Source: a virus
Direction: 5' to 3' (one strand)
IMG/VR virus record: IMGVR_UViG_3300043449_002688
Location: 62,001-126,000 of that record
Length of the DNA stretch: 64,000 nucleotides
Shown here: positions 48,001 to 55,139 of the stretch, in pieces
How positions within the stretch are numbered: position 1 is the first letter of the stretch
Layout: every line of letters begins with the position of its first letter
Translations under genes and position numbers: made by a program
Notes under the pieces: model-generated
Told to the model about the DNA's origin: nothing
The model's input: the letters and a program-made list of their open reading frames with translations, nothing else
The model's database searches: none

Positions 48001-48577
48001 TAATAATTCTATTTCCGCCTTGAGCTAAAACTACAGCCTCTCCAATATTATGAAATTTAGTAGTAGGAGAAGTTGGGGCAAGGTTAATAGACCAGAAAGC
48101 GCCGCCTGATTCAGGTTGTGCGCTTATGTAATCTAAAGGACCTTCAGAGTTAGCTGTTCCGCGTCCTATGTAAATTTTTCCAGTAGGACTAAAAGTAGAT
48201 GCATCAGAAACGTATATAACAGATGAGCCAGCAATTGGAGCTGGTTGACCTGAATAAACTCTAGTGCTTCTTTTTTGAAAAGATGTATCTGTAATAGTTA
48301 CTTGGCCAGTAGCTGCAGTTGCGGCAAAAATTGGCACTTTTTTATCAGAAGCCAATCTTTGTAAAGCTTCACCACTAGCTCGATCTACTGAAAGAGCATC
48401 GATCATCCCAATCATGTCTGCCGAAGCCTTGAACATATTTTGAGAAATTGCTTCTATAAGCTGAGCAAGAACTGAACTTTGGTTAAGGTCAATATCTTTT
48501 CTAAGTCTCGCAAGAATTCCGTCAATTAAATCGCCTGCAATTTGTTCTTTAGACCGTAGCTGTGGAATTTCAGACAT
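42002..48577 (-). CDS. Giant gpJ/gp6-like baseplate wedge protein with inserted binding modules
   Basis: 2191 residues against 300-660 for gpJ/gp6 homologues. Residues 1-110 have the baseplate J start (IAGDLIDGILARLRKDIDLNQSSVLAQLIEAISQ ... DALSVDRASGEALQRLA). Residues about 200-340 hold the conserved core (CEQPGTSGNVPRGAI, NGKDADTDDDIRARI). The C-terminal 110 residues (VRRITAAFTVRVKTG ... NALGVGQSVSISEMVSAANYIPGVVAVAV) are the J-type end. About 1700 residues between are insertions: many beta modules of the form TVTTSTAHNLSEGNVI and two CBM5/12-like modules (DWSSATTYGVNDLVEYLGQTY near 1376 and DWSNSTTYAVDQRVFYAGTIY near 1836). It may carry glycan-binding decorations on the wedge. Confidence 0.85.
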   Translation of the reverse strand: MSEIPQLRSKEQIAGDLIDGILARLRKDIDLNQSSVLAQLIEAISQNMFKASADMIGMIDALSVDRASGEALQRLASDKKVPIFAATAATGQVTITDTSFQKRSTRVYSGQPAPIAGSSVIYVSDASTFSPTGKIYIGRGTANSEGPLDYISAQPESGGAFWSINLAPTSPTTKFHNIGEAVVLAQGGNRIINVGASVRTAPDVNGSPSVFKTTTKVTIIDGETTITNVPVKCEQPGTSGNVPRGAIKEAVGMSFSASIFNENAFINGKDADTDDDIRARIKSYEQAKAKGIISAIEYYSIGVIAKDELKKVASAKVIEYPDSTAALIFDDGTGYEPNFVGSKFETVVDEAVGGEIEVQLRQKPIAQATVQNYTPGPYNLENSPSLAVEINGVQTVHNFNIADFTVPSSATCFEVMSSINGNTSLNFNAATLNGGTSLALYPRDRDVNSIKVVDYTQGEDANDIFNFPKEEILTIRLYKNDIPLFQDGKVARIYTNLKSDWLVGISAGVTLSYIVDNTEEITVTFNNVDFQKIDPQASVSSTTSLETWAKVFNAKMPGVITTIVGERLAFTSARGVSSEASLLFTGGTLLPQIFNAEADLSSTGQQSDFTLNKQTGQIGFTIPLEPKDKITAGSQYARGNVTSAPLNGISSYGRIWFLMDGDSVNIPNKLNINSTLTFSKSGTKLTINSESLGGSPEGFDLAEKNDWLLVWANPDDPTVLKNFQGFWRIEEASLGQIIVDDGAVSRPISGSVTVNTNRIAIIRSSAPMQELNFTPGSLVDFINETKIQLSGVDAEIIGSKIRFSTISLDSNGEIFIAAMDQGGQALNLPLNVARKNIPSHYGFVAKTDSEVGFPSFTYGTLGTGIDGTTITVSNYKNLGGDEADFLEIVPKNNTTTETIIPESNKNERIFAVEYNDANNYLNYLPPSYLNPNLVPSTYNSNLPNFAKRSYIQSSDRYFLRSSYKFDSEDSSLVVADQDAQVKTYTLPVSRKLLVSGNSAPTQQDFSATDLESNLPLNSPSSFNGFVFDNFKVFRQANVNLTGDTFSLKMKAADFGPSGNKMRVGFIYPKSNDVTGLTHTLTASEVIDLAITLPIVEPRLPNWDNTTAFTIEKTTSGAKDILTFTYEVGTFTGFDVGAAEVHVGDVVNIGTTDFLAANKNITGKVTNVTPTSFTVEVPTGDYVSDKLYFTSLENKNGVITVETTAAHNAIKGQRIGLAGTVLSDGINSPINGTYAIDSIVNSTKFTVKAPSLGIGSNITYGVHSNNLVTITTSTAHNLSEGNVILVSNAGTPYNGLTAVYRVLGTNQFQYIKPGSTAGSINTGRVDFQSKAPSALTNITSITKVGNTVTVNTASTVGLLVGDIVRISNSDLADWSSATTYGVNDLVEYLGQTYISLQASNTNNIPSSATAYWQTTVESLNGTFTVNTYNSSMFTFTYPVGGNASATGGTYGECVDQGYLARCLGGQADENLQFGSCNTTAQDIVDYVATYLPNRALAEIGPDGTTEDIIDLSTEDILLSSGYISTTVTNLYIRSSSRFVRFATNTLLPKGADIKITIATPSYQSYSGSYVVIDSYYDPALAKNIIETQSSIIATSSSTNTIVGTVIGSTKYLMMSDGENSIKTTNLAAAQYDPMFQVKKSWVTEPEIGEEIRLVAVTSEQLVRFWNKLSVTGLSNVANINLSKYGKQLQISTKTFGTTGSIQIAGGTSNRVEIATSGSGRKVNNKLGAIQVPFETKKGLLPNQWVTIKNTVRQNKSLGFDTTTTLSLNNAGGWVDITGPGTFQTKRTITLNTTVKFKIEKHGDFMAYIPIAGSSLGLLAGGVKEGDWVRISEENATTDWSNSTTYAVDQRVFYAGTIYASLVNGNIGNLPDAANSTYWEKREFNKGNLGTFQVVRVFGNAFWIKNDNGVEEIAQVGDVNNINFYSYDSVMPGDVLNIATNILSPQNYGRYTVLGPADNNTPFPTPSRIYISPTFNQSISAALGGEYLNVNVEEKDPITLYKKVFAVGPTNASQATVLFNTPELMDKVSASLGATLSVSGKLGFNQSLNFGIDSYIYYQGLVKELNRIIYGDSSDPLTYPGVRAAGTDIDIKQAIVRRITAAFTVRVKTGVPFSEIRENVKAAIAGYVNALGVGQSVSISEMVSAANYIPGVVAVAVTSPSYSSANDLIPVAAFEKAYIVDPTADITVSLISN

Positions 48578-48612
48578 AAGCCTCTCGTTTTAATTTAGTG
48601 TGGAATACTAAA

Positions 48613-48624
48613 AAGATTAGGTTT
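48613..48624 (-). promoter_or_regulatory. Late-type promoter element (AAACCTAATCTT variant)
   Basis: Minus strand reads AAACCTAATCTT, 36 bases before the ATG at 48577. The stop codon TAA of the upstream wedge gene is the TAA inside CCTAATC, so the element and the gene end share bases. Confidence 0.65.
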
Positions 48625-51600
48625 TATTTTTTTTTGAAGTAACAGTAATTCTTGGTAATTCTGCCGAAATTGGCAATCTTATATCAGTATTTGTAATATT
48701 TAATAAACTGTTAATTGTAATAGCAGGACCGCTTTTTTGAATTTCTACCGCTACCAATCCTGCAAATCTAGGATCATTCTTAAAGCTTTCGTTTATTGAA
48801 TCAGCTATAGATTGAGCTTTAACTTCTGAAGTATTTTGTCCAATAAGATCTGGAATACCAAAATTAGGATCTTGCAATAAAGAATTTGAATTAGTTTTAA
48901 GAATCATGGTTGCTGCTTGAACTATATTCGTTAATCCTGCTGCGTATTTTATATCTCCTCCGCCAGTAAGAATTAAATCACCTTCGCTATTTAACAAAAA
49001 ATCTATTTTTGCTATTTTTGCTAAATTGTTTAAATCTTTTAATTCTGGGGTTATTTTATAAATAGGCTCTTGATCGGGAGGAAGATTAGATGGCATTGCT
49101 ATTATCATGTCTGAATTAACAGTATGGGGCTGATAAATTCTTATATAAGCATTATCTGACGGTTTGTAAGAGGTTATTGGAGTAAAATTGCCCGCTTCAA
49201 AAGTTATAAAAGTTTGAGCAGTATTAATTATATCGATTGATTTAATTTTTCTTATGCTTATCGTAGAAGTATTTGACCCAATTTTAACTATTTGTCCTAC
49301 ATAAAGCTTTTCCCCAGAAGGTATAGAGATAGTATCTCCACTAAATGAGGCTAAAATTTTAACTTTTTTTCCTTCTTCATCTACGTATGGAGCTTTTAAT
49401 TGATTTAATGCTGCTATTTCAATCCATTTTTCAGGATCTCCCAAATATTGGGTAGCTAATTGCTCTAAAGTTGCATTATAAGGAAAAGGAACATAAATTT
49501 TTGAAGTATATTCGCCTGAAAAAGTTAAACCTTCATTAGTAGCAAGATCTTTGTAATATGTATAATAATCTTCTTTATATTCTGAATTAGCAGAATCCAT
49601 TAATTGAACAAAAGAATTTAATTGCATTATAATATTATTAAAATAGGAAAGCAGTTCAATGTCATTGGTTGATAATTTTTTCTTTACCAAAGGAGTTGAA
49701 ACTAGATTAACCCTGTTATAAGTTTTAGAAGCTCCACCCAATGCAGCAGAAATATAAGCGGCAAAGTTAGATGATTGTTTGATTAGGTTAATAAGATCTT
49801 CAGTTGTTTTATCTTTTGCGGCCTCAATTGCTTTAGTTATAGAAGCTCTTTGCTCGTCCGTAAGAGGCAATTCATCTATATTAATTTCTTCTAATAACGC
49901 TGCATTTGCAGTGGGGTCATCAAATATTTTTGATAAAGGGTCTGCTGTTTCCTGCTCTTTGCTTTCTTTTGGCACATTAGTAGGCTTATTTGATTCCTCG
50001 GCTTCCGCAGATTGATTTGCGCTAGCTTGTGCATTAGCTTCGTCGGTTTTTCCATTATCACTTGGAATACTTTCCCCAGTTTTAGTTTTAGCTTTGGGTA
50101 TTTTTACTGTAAATAATATAGGATTTGTAATTTTTTCTTTTAATCCACTATTGTAATATCCTTTAATTCTTAAATAATAAACACCGTTATCTTCTAATTG
50201 ATTGTCGGGGATTTCACTTTCGTTTATATTTTCCCAACCATTAATAGTTCCTTTATAAGTTGCAAAAAAACCAGTTGTTGTTTTTTTTCTCCAGTAGCTA
50301 TTAAATTGAATATTTTTTGAAATTTCAACATAAAAAAAATTAAAAGCACCTATTGCAGACCATTTAAAAGTTGGAGTTAAGCTTTCAACAATACTATTAG
50401 GAATAGTTATACTTACTGAATTTGTTTTATCCGCTTCAAGTTCTGCAATAGTTTCTGTACTGTAGCTAAGTCTAGTTCCTATAGGCTTAGCTTTAGGGTT
50501 ATTTTTAACATACTTATCCAATATTGAAGAATTTTGATTTATATATTTGCCAATTGGATCTGAAAGATCTTTAATAATACTTTCTTTAAAATCTCCTACA
50601 GAAAGTGCTACACCGGCTATATCTTTCATAAGAAGTAAAACTTCGCCTATAGGATTAATAAAAGTTTGCTTAATATCAGATCTTATTCCAGAAAGAATTT
50701 GTAATGAAGAAGATATTGCTCTACGGGCTTGGCTTATTCCAGCGATAATATTAGAAAGCTTATTTTTGTCAGTTGTAACAGACGATAAACGAGGTTTTAC
50801 AAAAATATCTCCTGTTAATGGCGCTCGTCTCCAAGCTGTCAATTCAATACTATAGTTGTATTCTAAAGATCCTGCTACTTTTTGAATAGAATAGCTGTTT
50901 AATGTACAATAATATTTTTCACGATCTTTTTTCATCCAAAAAGTTAAACGCCATTTATTGTTTTTGCTTTCTTTTTTTGCCGATATGTAAAAATCAAGAA
51001 ATCTTTTTAGATCATGAACAGTTGCAAATCCTGTTGATTTTAAAACTTCAGCATTTGCAGTAAACTTTCTAGTTAAAGGAGAGTTATAAAGATTTTGTTG
51101 TGGTCCCCCCTCCTCAAAAGCTGCAAACTTTTTAAATTGATTTACGGTATTCCCAGCAGCTTTTATAGTATTTTTAAAAGCATATTCTAAAATTGGAAAA
51201 TCAGAACTATTAGTGCTAGAAGAGCTTTTTAAAATCGGCCAAACCCCTGTAGTTCCGCTAATGCTAATTTTTCTTAAAGGAGCACCATTATGTGTTTCTA
51301 CAATACCTTTCATGGTAACTTCTGTTAAAGTTGCGGTAGGGGTTTGAATGCTGATTGCTGATGGATTTATAGGAAATGTATAAATTGCTGGAATCTTTTC
51401 TATTTGAACAGTAGAGCCGTTTTGTTCAATCTGAAAACCATAACCATAGTCTGCATTAAAATCGTTTAAATCTAATTTAGCATAATTAAAAAAGTATGCT
51501 GCGTCAGAAAATCCATTATAATTAGGTCCAGTAACTATGCCAGTAAATGAATCTTCAAGAGGATTTTTTCCATATATAATGCCGTCTTTTTTGCTGATTG

Positions 51601-51652
51601 CATTTGCGCCAGTCGGAATTTGTGGTGGTATTCTTGAAATATCGATTGCCAT
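48617..51652 (-). CDS. Baseplate wedge protein fusing a LysM-like gp53 part to a gp25-like end
   Basis: 1011 residues. The N-terminal 300 residues are beta-rich with many aromatic residues (about 90-150 resembles the first domain of LysM-tailed baseplate proteins). Residues about 430-545 look like an Ig/fibronectin-type domain (FKWSAIGAFNFFYVEISKN ... NGVYYLRIKGYY). A disordered acidic linker follows (about 550-600). Residues about 727-790 are LysM-like: TLEQLATQYLGDPEKWIEIAALNQLKAPYV and IPSGEKLYVGQIVKI. Residues about 910-990 match gp25/gpW-type proteins (ILKTNSNSLLQDPNFGIPDLIG then a helix and INSLLNI). In T4 gp53 and gp25 are separate wedge proteins; here they appear as one. Confidence 0.75.
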   Translation of the reverse strand: MAIDISRIPPQIPTGANAISKKDGIIYGKNPLEDSFTGIVTGPNYNGFSDAAYFFNYAKLDLNDFNADYGYGFQIEQNGSTVQIEKIPAIYTFPINPSAISIQTPTATLTEVTMKGIVETHNGAPLRKISISGTTGVWPILKSSSSTNSSDFPILEYAFKNTIKAAGNTVNQFKKFAAFEEGGPQQNLYNSPLTRKFTANAEVLKSTGFATVHDLKRFLDFYISAKKESKNNKWRLTFWMKKDREKYYCTLNSYSIQKVAGSLEYNYSIELTAWRRAPLTGDIFVKPRLSSVTTDKNKLSNIIAGISQARRAISSSLQILSGIRSDIKQTFINPIGEVLLLMKDIAGVALSVGDFKESIIKDLSDPIGKYINQNSSILDKYVKNNPKAKPIGTRLSYSTETIAELEADKTNSVSITIPNSIVESLTPTFKWSAIGAFNFFYVEISKNIQFNSYWRKKTTTGFFATYKGTINGWENINESEIPDNQLEDNGVYYLRIKGYYNSGLKEKITNPILFTVKIPKAKTKTGESIPSDNGKTDEANAQASANQSAEAEESNKPTNVPKESKEQETADPLSKIFDDPTANAALLEEINIDELPLTDEQRASITKAIEAAKDKTTEDLINLIKQSSNFAAYISAALGGASKTYNRVNLVSTPLVKKKLSTNDIELLSYFNNIIMQLNSFVQLMDSANSEYKEDYYTYYKDLATNEGLTFSGEYTSKIYVPFPYNATLEQLATQYLGDPEKWIEIAALNQLKAPYVDEEGKKVKILASFSGDTISIPSGEKLYVGQIVKIGSNTSTISIRKIKSIDIINTAQTFITFEAGNFTPITSYKPSDNAYIRIYQPHTVNSDMIIAMPSNLPPDQEPIYKITPELKDLNNLAKIAKIDFLLNSEGDLILTGGGDIKYAAGLTNIVQAATMILKTNSNSLLQDPNFGIPDLIGQNTSEVKAQSIADSINESFKNDPRFAGLVAVEIQKSGPAITINSLLNITNTDIRLPISAELPRITVTSKKNKT

Positions 51653-51705
51653 AATAATCTAAATCCTACAAACCCTTAAATACTTTAATTAATTGTTTAA
51701 TTCAT

Positions 51706-51717
51706 AAGATTAGGGTT
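51706..51717 (-). promoter_or_regulatory. Late-type promoter element
   Basis: Minus strand reads AACCCTAATCTT, 54 bases before the ATG at 51652. Its first bases overlap the stop codon of the upstream gene ending at 51716. Confidence 0.65.
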
Positions 51718-52273
51718 ATACTGGGATAAGGCATTTGCATAAATCAAAAACTGCCTCCCCTAAAGCTAAAGAAAGCGAATTCATGGCTGCGGCTGGCAAT
51801 CCCAAGCTTGCTCCAGCGCTTATAATAATACCTTTTATAGATCCTAAACTGGGTAATTTAGGAGAAAGGCCAATTATTGAATTGATTATTTCTGTAAATA
51901 TTTTAAAAGGTATCATTGCAAAAAGTTCCAACATTTTCGGTATAGCAACTGGATTAAAATTTAAAATATTAGGAGTATTTAATGGACCAATTTTACCTAG
52001 ACTTACAGGGCCAACTGCTAAATTAGGAATAATCGCTGGAATTGCTAAAGTAGAAAGAAATGGTTTTAAAAACAAATCAAAGCTTGGTAAAGATGGTAGG
52101 TTTTCTGGGTTTGGAGGTAAAAAACTTAGAACGTAGCTAGCTCCAGCAGAAATAGACATAAAAAGACCGGCACATAAACTTGGTAATCCTGGTTCAGATA
52201 TTGAAGGAAAGGTAAAAGTAGGATTCATTTTTACTGTTATTTTGGAAACAAAACCATCTAAAGTACAATTCAT
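51716..52273 (-). CDS. Hydrophobic Pro/Leu/Ile-rich virion protein
   Basis: 185 residues, very rich in Leu, Ile, Pro, Gly and Ala, with four Cys. It contains several potential membrane-like stretches (AGLFMSISAGASYVLSFL, ELFAMIPFKIFTEIINSIIGL) but also regular prolines, which argues against simple helices. It lies between the spike gene and the LysM/gp25-like gene in the baseplate operon, so a structural role at the tail tip is likely. The start is two bases before the spike stop. I know no family; similar Pro/Leu/Ile-rich proteins of unknown function occur beside spike genes of large phages. Confidence 0.7.
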   Translation of the reverse strand: MNCTLDGFVSKITVKMNPTFTFPSISEPGLPSLCAGLFMSISAGASYVLSFLPPNPENLPSLPSFDLFLKPFLSTLAIPAIIPNLAVGPVSLGKIGPLNTPNILNFNPVAIPKMLELFAMIPFKIFTEIINSIIGLSPKLPSLGSIKGIIISAGASLGLPAAAMNSLSLALGEAVFDLCKCLIPV

Positions 52274-52275
52274 AT

Positions 52276-53016
52276 TTACTCCGTTTTAACTTTTTTGCTC
52301 AAAGCAGAATTTGGCATTGGTGTCATCGGTGGAGACGTAGGTGCTCCTAGATTACCAATGTGTGTATGGCTATCAAAAATAGCCTTAAAGCTTTCTCCTT
52401 TAACTAAAGATTCTGCCGCTGCTTTTCCTAATTTAATGGAAGATCCTTCTATATTTGTATTACCTTTTGCAGTTATATTACAATTGCCATTGATTGTAAT
52501 ATTTGTATCGCCGCTAACATTTACTGTCCATTTATTTGCATTTATTGTTATACTCTTAGCTTCTTTATCTAAAACTATGTTATCTCCCGTAGAGTCATCT
52601 ATTACTATCTTATTAGTATTAACTTGAAAATTTGGCCCAGAATCCGATTTTACAGAATAATTAAAATTTTTATCAATACCAAATTCTACTTTGTTAAATC
52701 TAGTTAAAAGATATTTTCCTTTACTAGAATCTTGAGATTTAGGGTAAAATCTTCCTCCTCCCATAATTACGCCCATGTTTGGGTCTCCTTTTGGGAAAAG
52801 CACGAATACATTTGTATTAACTGATAGAATTGCATCGGTATAATCATCTGCAGTAGCAAATTCATCTATACGGATTGCTCTGCAAGGCATTTGAGCATAG
52901 CTATCTCCAGTTATTAAAACTTCATATTCAGTTTGGTATTTAGTTCGGTTATTAACATGATTTATTGGAAAAACTTTGGTTATTTTACCAAAATAAAATT
53001 CATTCATTCTTACCAT
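52276..53016 (-). CDS. Baseplate spike protein (gp5/gpV-like)
   Basis: 246 residues. Residues about 5-85 fit an OB-fold (FYFGKITKVFPINHVNNRTKYQTEYEVLI ... ANVFVLFPKGDPNMGVIMGGGRFYP), as in gpV/gp5. Residues about 135-205 carry short strand repeats (NIVLDKEAKSITINANKWTVNVSGDTNITINGNCNITAKGNTNIEG), which form the triple-stranded beta-helix of the spike. The C-terminus DSHTHIGNLGAPTSPPMTPMPNS contains the HxH and PTSPP pattern typical of spike tips that bind iron. AAAGGAA precedes the ATG. The tip should pierce the outer membrane, again pointing to a Gram-negative host. There is no lysozyme domain as in T4 gp5. Confidence 0.88.
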   Translation of the reverse strand: MVRMNEFYFGKITKVFPINHVNNRTKYQTEYEVLITGDSYAQMPCRAIRIDEFATADDYTDAILSVNTNVFVLFPKGDPNMGVIMGGGRFYPKSQDSSKGKYLLTRFNKVEFGIDKNFNYSVKSDSGPNFQVNTNKIVIDDSTGDNIVLDKEAKSITINANKWTVNVSGDTNITINGNCNITAKGNTNIEGSSIKLGKAAAESLVKGESFKAIFDSHTHIGNLGAPTSPPMTPMPNSALSKKVKTE

Positions 53017-53028
53017 AAGTTATTCCTT

Positions 53029-55131
53029 TTACTTTTTCTTATCGGTATTTGGGATTTTTTCACCAAAATCATCTCTATCTTTGGCTTCCCCAGTATTTTG
53101 AACGTCTGTTCTACCTTTTAGGTCATAAATTGCATTTACAGAATCTGTAAATTGGCCAAAATTTCTTGGATATTGAGGTTGATCGTTTGGAGATTTTAAT
53201 GACCTTGCTAATATACCATTTTCTACTTCTAAAGTGGTAATAAAACTTTTTATTCCATTAGCATTTAAAGACGCTTGATGGTTGACTCCAGTAATATGAA
53301 AAACGATACCATTAAATTCAATATTATCACCTTCGCATATAGGTTCTTGAATCCCCATTAAAGTTATTGTTCCAGAAGGTTTTAAGTGACCATTAAATAG
53401 CCAATCAGCTCTCATTCTTGCAAAAACATTAGAAAGTGAACCAGTTTCACCAATTCTTATGTCATAAAGAGTTTCTTTAACATCAGCTCTTAATCCGCTT
53501 CTAGCTATATCTGATTCATCAGCAACAAAATTTTTATTAAAATATTGGGCTTGTTTAAACGTTTCTTGGTCCCAAATTTGTCCTACTGAATATTCTACAG
53601 ATGAAGCTCTTCCCCAAACTTGCACAAAATTTACTCGCCTATTTTCGTCTAATACAAAACTAAAAGATATAATTTTTTCGTCAGGTACAGTCCATCTAGG
53701 TAAATTACAATAAAAAGCTCTTTGCTTTAAAGGCAATCCAGCCCTAACTTCTTCTTCTTGCAATTGTTGTTTTTTTTCTGATTGTTCAATTAATTTTTTA
53801 TTTTTTTCTCGGTTTTCATCTAATTTTTTCTTTAAGGCATCAACATCTGGGCTTTTTTCTGTTCCTTTTGGCAAAGACTTAAGCGAAAAGGTAGTGGCTT
53901 TTCCATCTAATTTGTTATACATTCCAGTTCCAAAAGGCTTTTCTCTAACTATTAATGTAGGAACAATTTCATTAAATTTATTAACTCGTAAACAAGTGTA
54001 CATTTCATTTACGACATCATTCAAAAATGAAGACATAATTTGCCATAAACTTCTGTTGTCCCAAATTGGTGGAATTTGCAAAGGAACAGAGCCTTTTGTA
54101 GAAAAAGGCGTTTTAAAAAAAACACTTGTTCTTCCTAAATTTGCAGAATCTGAATCTAAATTAGGAAAAAGAGACCGATGAAGCTCTTTATTTGTTTGGT
54201 AGGTTTGTAAACCAAGAATTACATTGTACATTTGCCACAGCTTGGTTTTATTTGGTCTTTTTAATATTTTAGCTACTTCTTTTGGAACTCCTATTGCATC
54301 GCTGAAGCTGCCGCTTAATCCTTGGATAACATTCACTACAGAATCTTCTTTATCTACTCCCATTATCAAAATAAACATTAAAGCTATCATTTCTTCTGGA
54401 GCGACTGCACCAGAACTTTTTGCTATACCTAAAAATTTATCAGCTATATTAGTCATAGCCTTTTCCATTCCATTTTTACCTTCTTGCTTAGAGTCAATTC
54501 CTAAAGATCTTAAATTTTGCTGGGTTAAAGCTTGAGAGCCTTCAGCTTTATTATCCGGATTTCCTCCAGTCATTAGTTCTTGTGCAATATAAGTATAATA
54601 AACGGAATTAGCCATTTCTAAGAAAGCTTGACAAGAAACGTTTTGAGTTATGCTTATAACGCCATTTGATTGAACAGAAATAGCACTTCCTAATCCAATT
54701 ACTCTACCAACAAATTTTAACCCAGAGTTATAATGATTTGCAGACAACTTTTCATCATTTCTAACACTTTTGGCTAAAGTATAAACAATGTTCATTATAT
54801 CGACCGATTCTTGCCTTGAATTAACCATCCAAACAAAAACCCAATCGCCAGGAGAAACAGCATTTTGATACCAAACCTCTCCAGTTCTCATGGTTAGATT
54901 ACAAGTTTTCGCAAAAGAAGATTTTTTATTGCTTATTGTAAGATTTATGCAATCGTTTTCTACGACCAAAAGTTTTTCAGTTGTTTTAAAAGCTTCACTG
55001 CTTTTACCAGAATACATAGCGCAAGGTTCTTCGAATCTTACAAAACAAACAATCCAATGCGGATTACGATTTACAACAGAAATCTCTCTATCTGAATTTT
55101 CTGAAGGTATGTTAATTTCTGGTCCGTTCAT
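53029..55131 (-). CDS. Baseplate hub protein (gp27/gpD-like)
   Basis: 700 residues, larger than gp27 (about 390). N-terminal part: LTISNKKSSFAKTCNLTMRTGEVWYQNAVSPGDWVFVWMV then LKFVGRVIGLGSAISV (about 65-165), with the 'v.pGD.v.v' and 'fvG~v' patterns of late-control-D hub proteins. About 190-330 is a helical insertion. The C-terminal 130 residues (SLSNVFARMRADWLFNGHLKPSGTITLMGIQEPICEGDNIEFNGIVFHITGVNHQAS) match the last domain of hub proteins, where 'G...i..Gd.i...g....I..v.H' forms the ring platform for the spike. A Lys/Glu-rich coiled coil sits near 440-480. Adjacent to the spike gene, as in related phages. Confidence 0.82.
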   Translation of the reverse strand: MNGPEINIPSENSDREISVVNRNPHWIVCFVRFEEPCAMYSGKSSEAFKTTEKLLVVENDCINLTISNKKSSFAKTCNLTMRTGEVWYQNAVSPGDWVFVWMVNSRQESVDIMNIVYTLAKSVRNDEKLSANHYNSGLKFVGRVIGLGSAISVQSNGVISITQNVSCQAFLEMANSVYYTYIAQELMTGGNPDNKAEGSQALTQQNLRSLGIDSKQEGKNGMEKAMTNIADKFLGIAKSSGAVAPEEMIALMFILIMGVDKEDSVVNVIQGLSGSFSDAIGVPKEVAKILKRPNKTKLWQMYNVILGLQTYQTNKELHRSLFPNLDSDSANLGRTSVFFKTPFSTKGSVPLQIPPIWDNRSLWQIMSSFLNDVVNEMYTCLRVNKFNEIVPTLIVREKPFGTGMYNKLDGKATTFSLKSLPKGTEKSPDVDALKKKLDENREKNKKLIEQSEKKQQLQEEEVRAGLPLKQRAFYCNLPRWTVPDEKIISFSFVLDENRRVNFVQVWGRASSVEYSVGQIWDQETFKQAQYFNKNFVADESDIARSGLRADVKETLYDIRIGETGSLSNVFARMRADWLFNGHLKPSGTITLMGIQEPICEGDNIEFNGIVFHITGVNHQASLNANGIKSFITTLEVENGILARSLKSPNDQPQYPRNFGQFTDSVNAIYDLKGRTDVQNTGEAKDRDDFGEKIPNTDKKK

Positions 55132-55139
55132 TTTATGCC

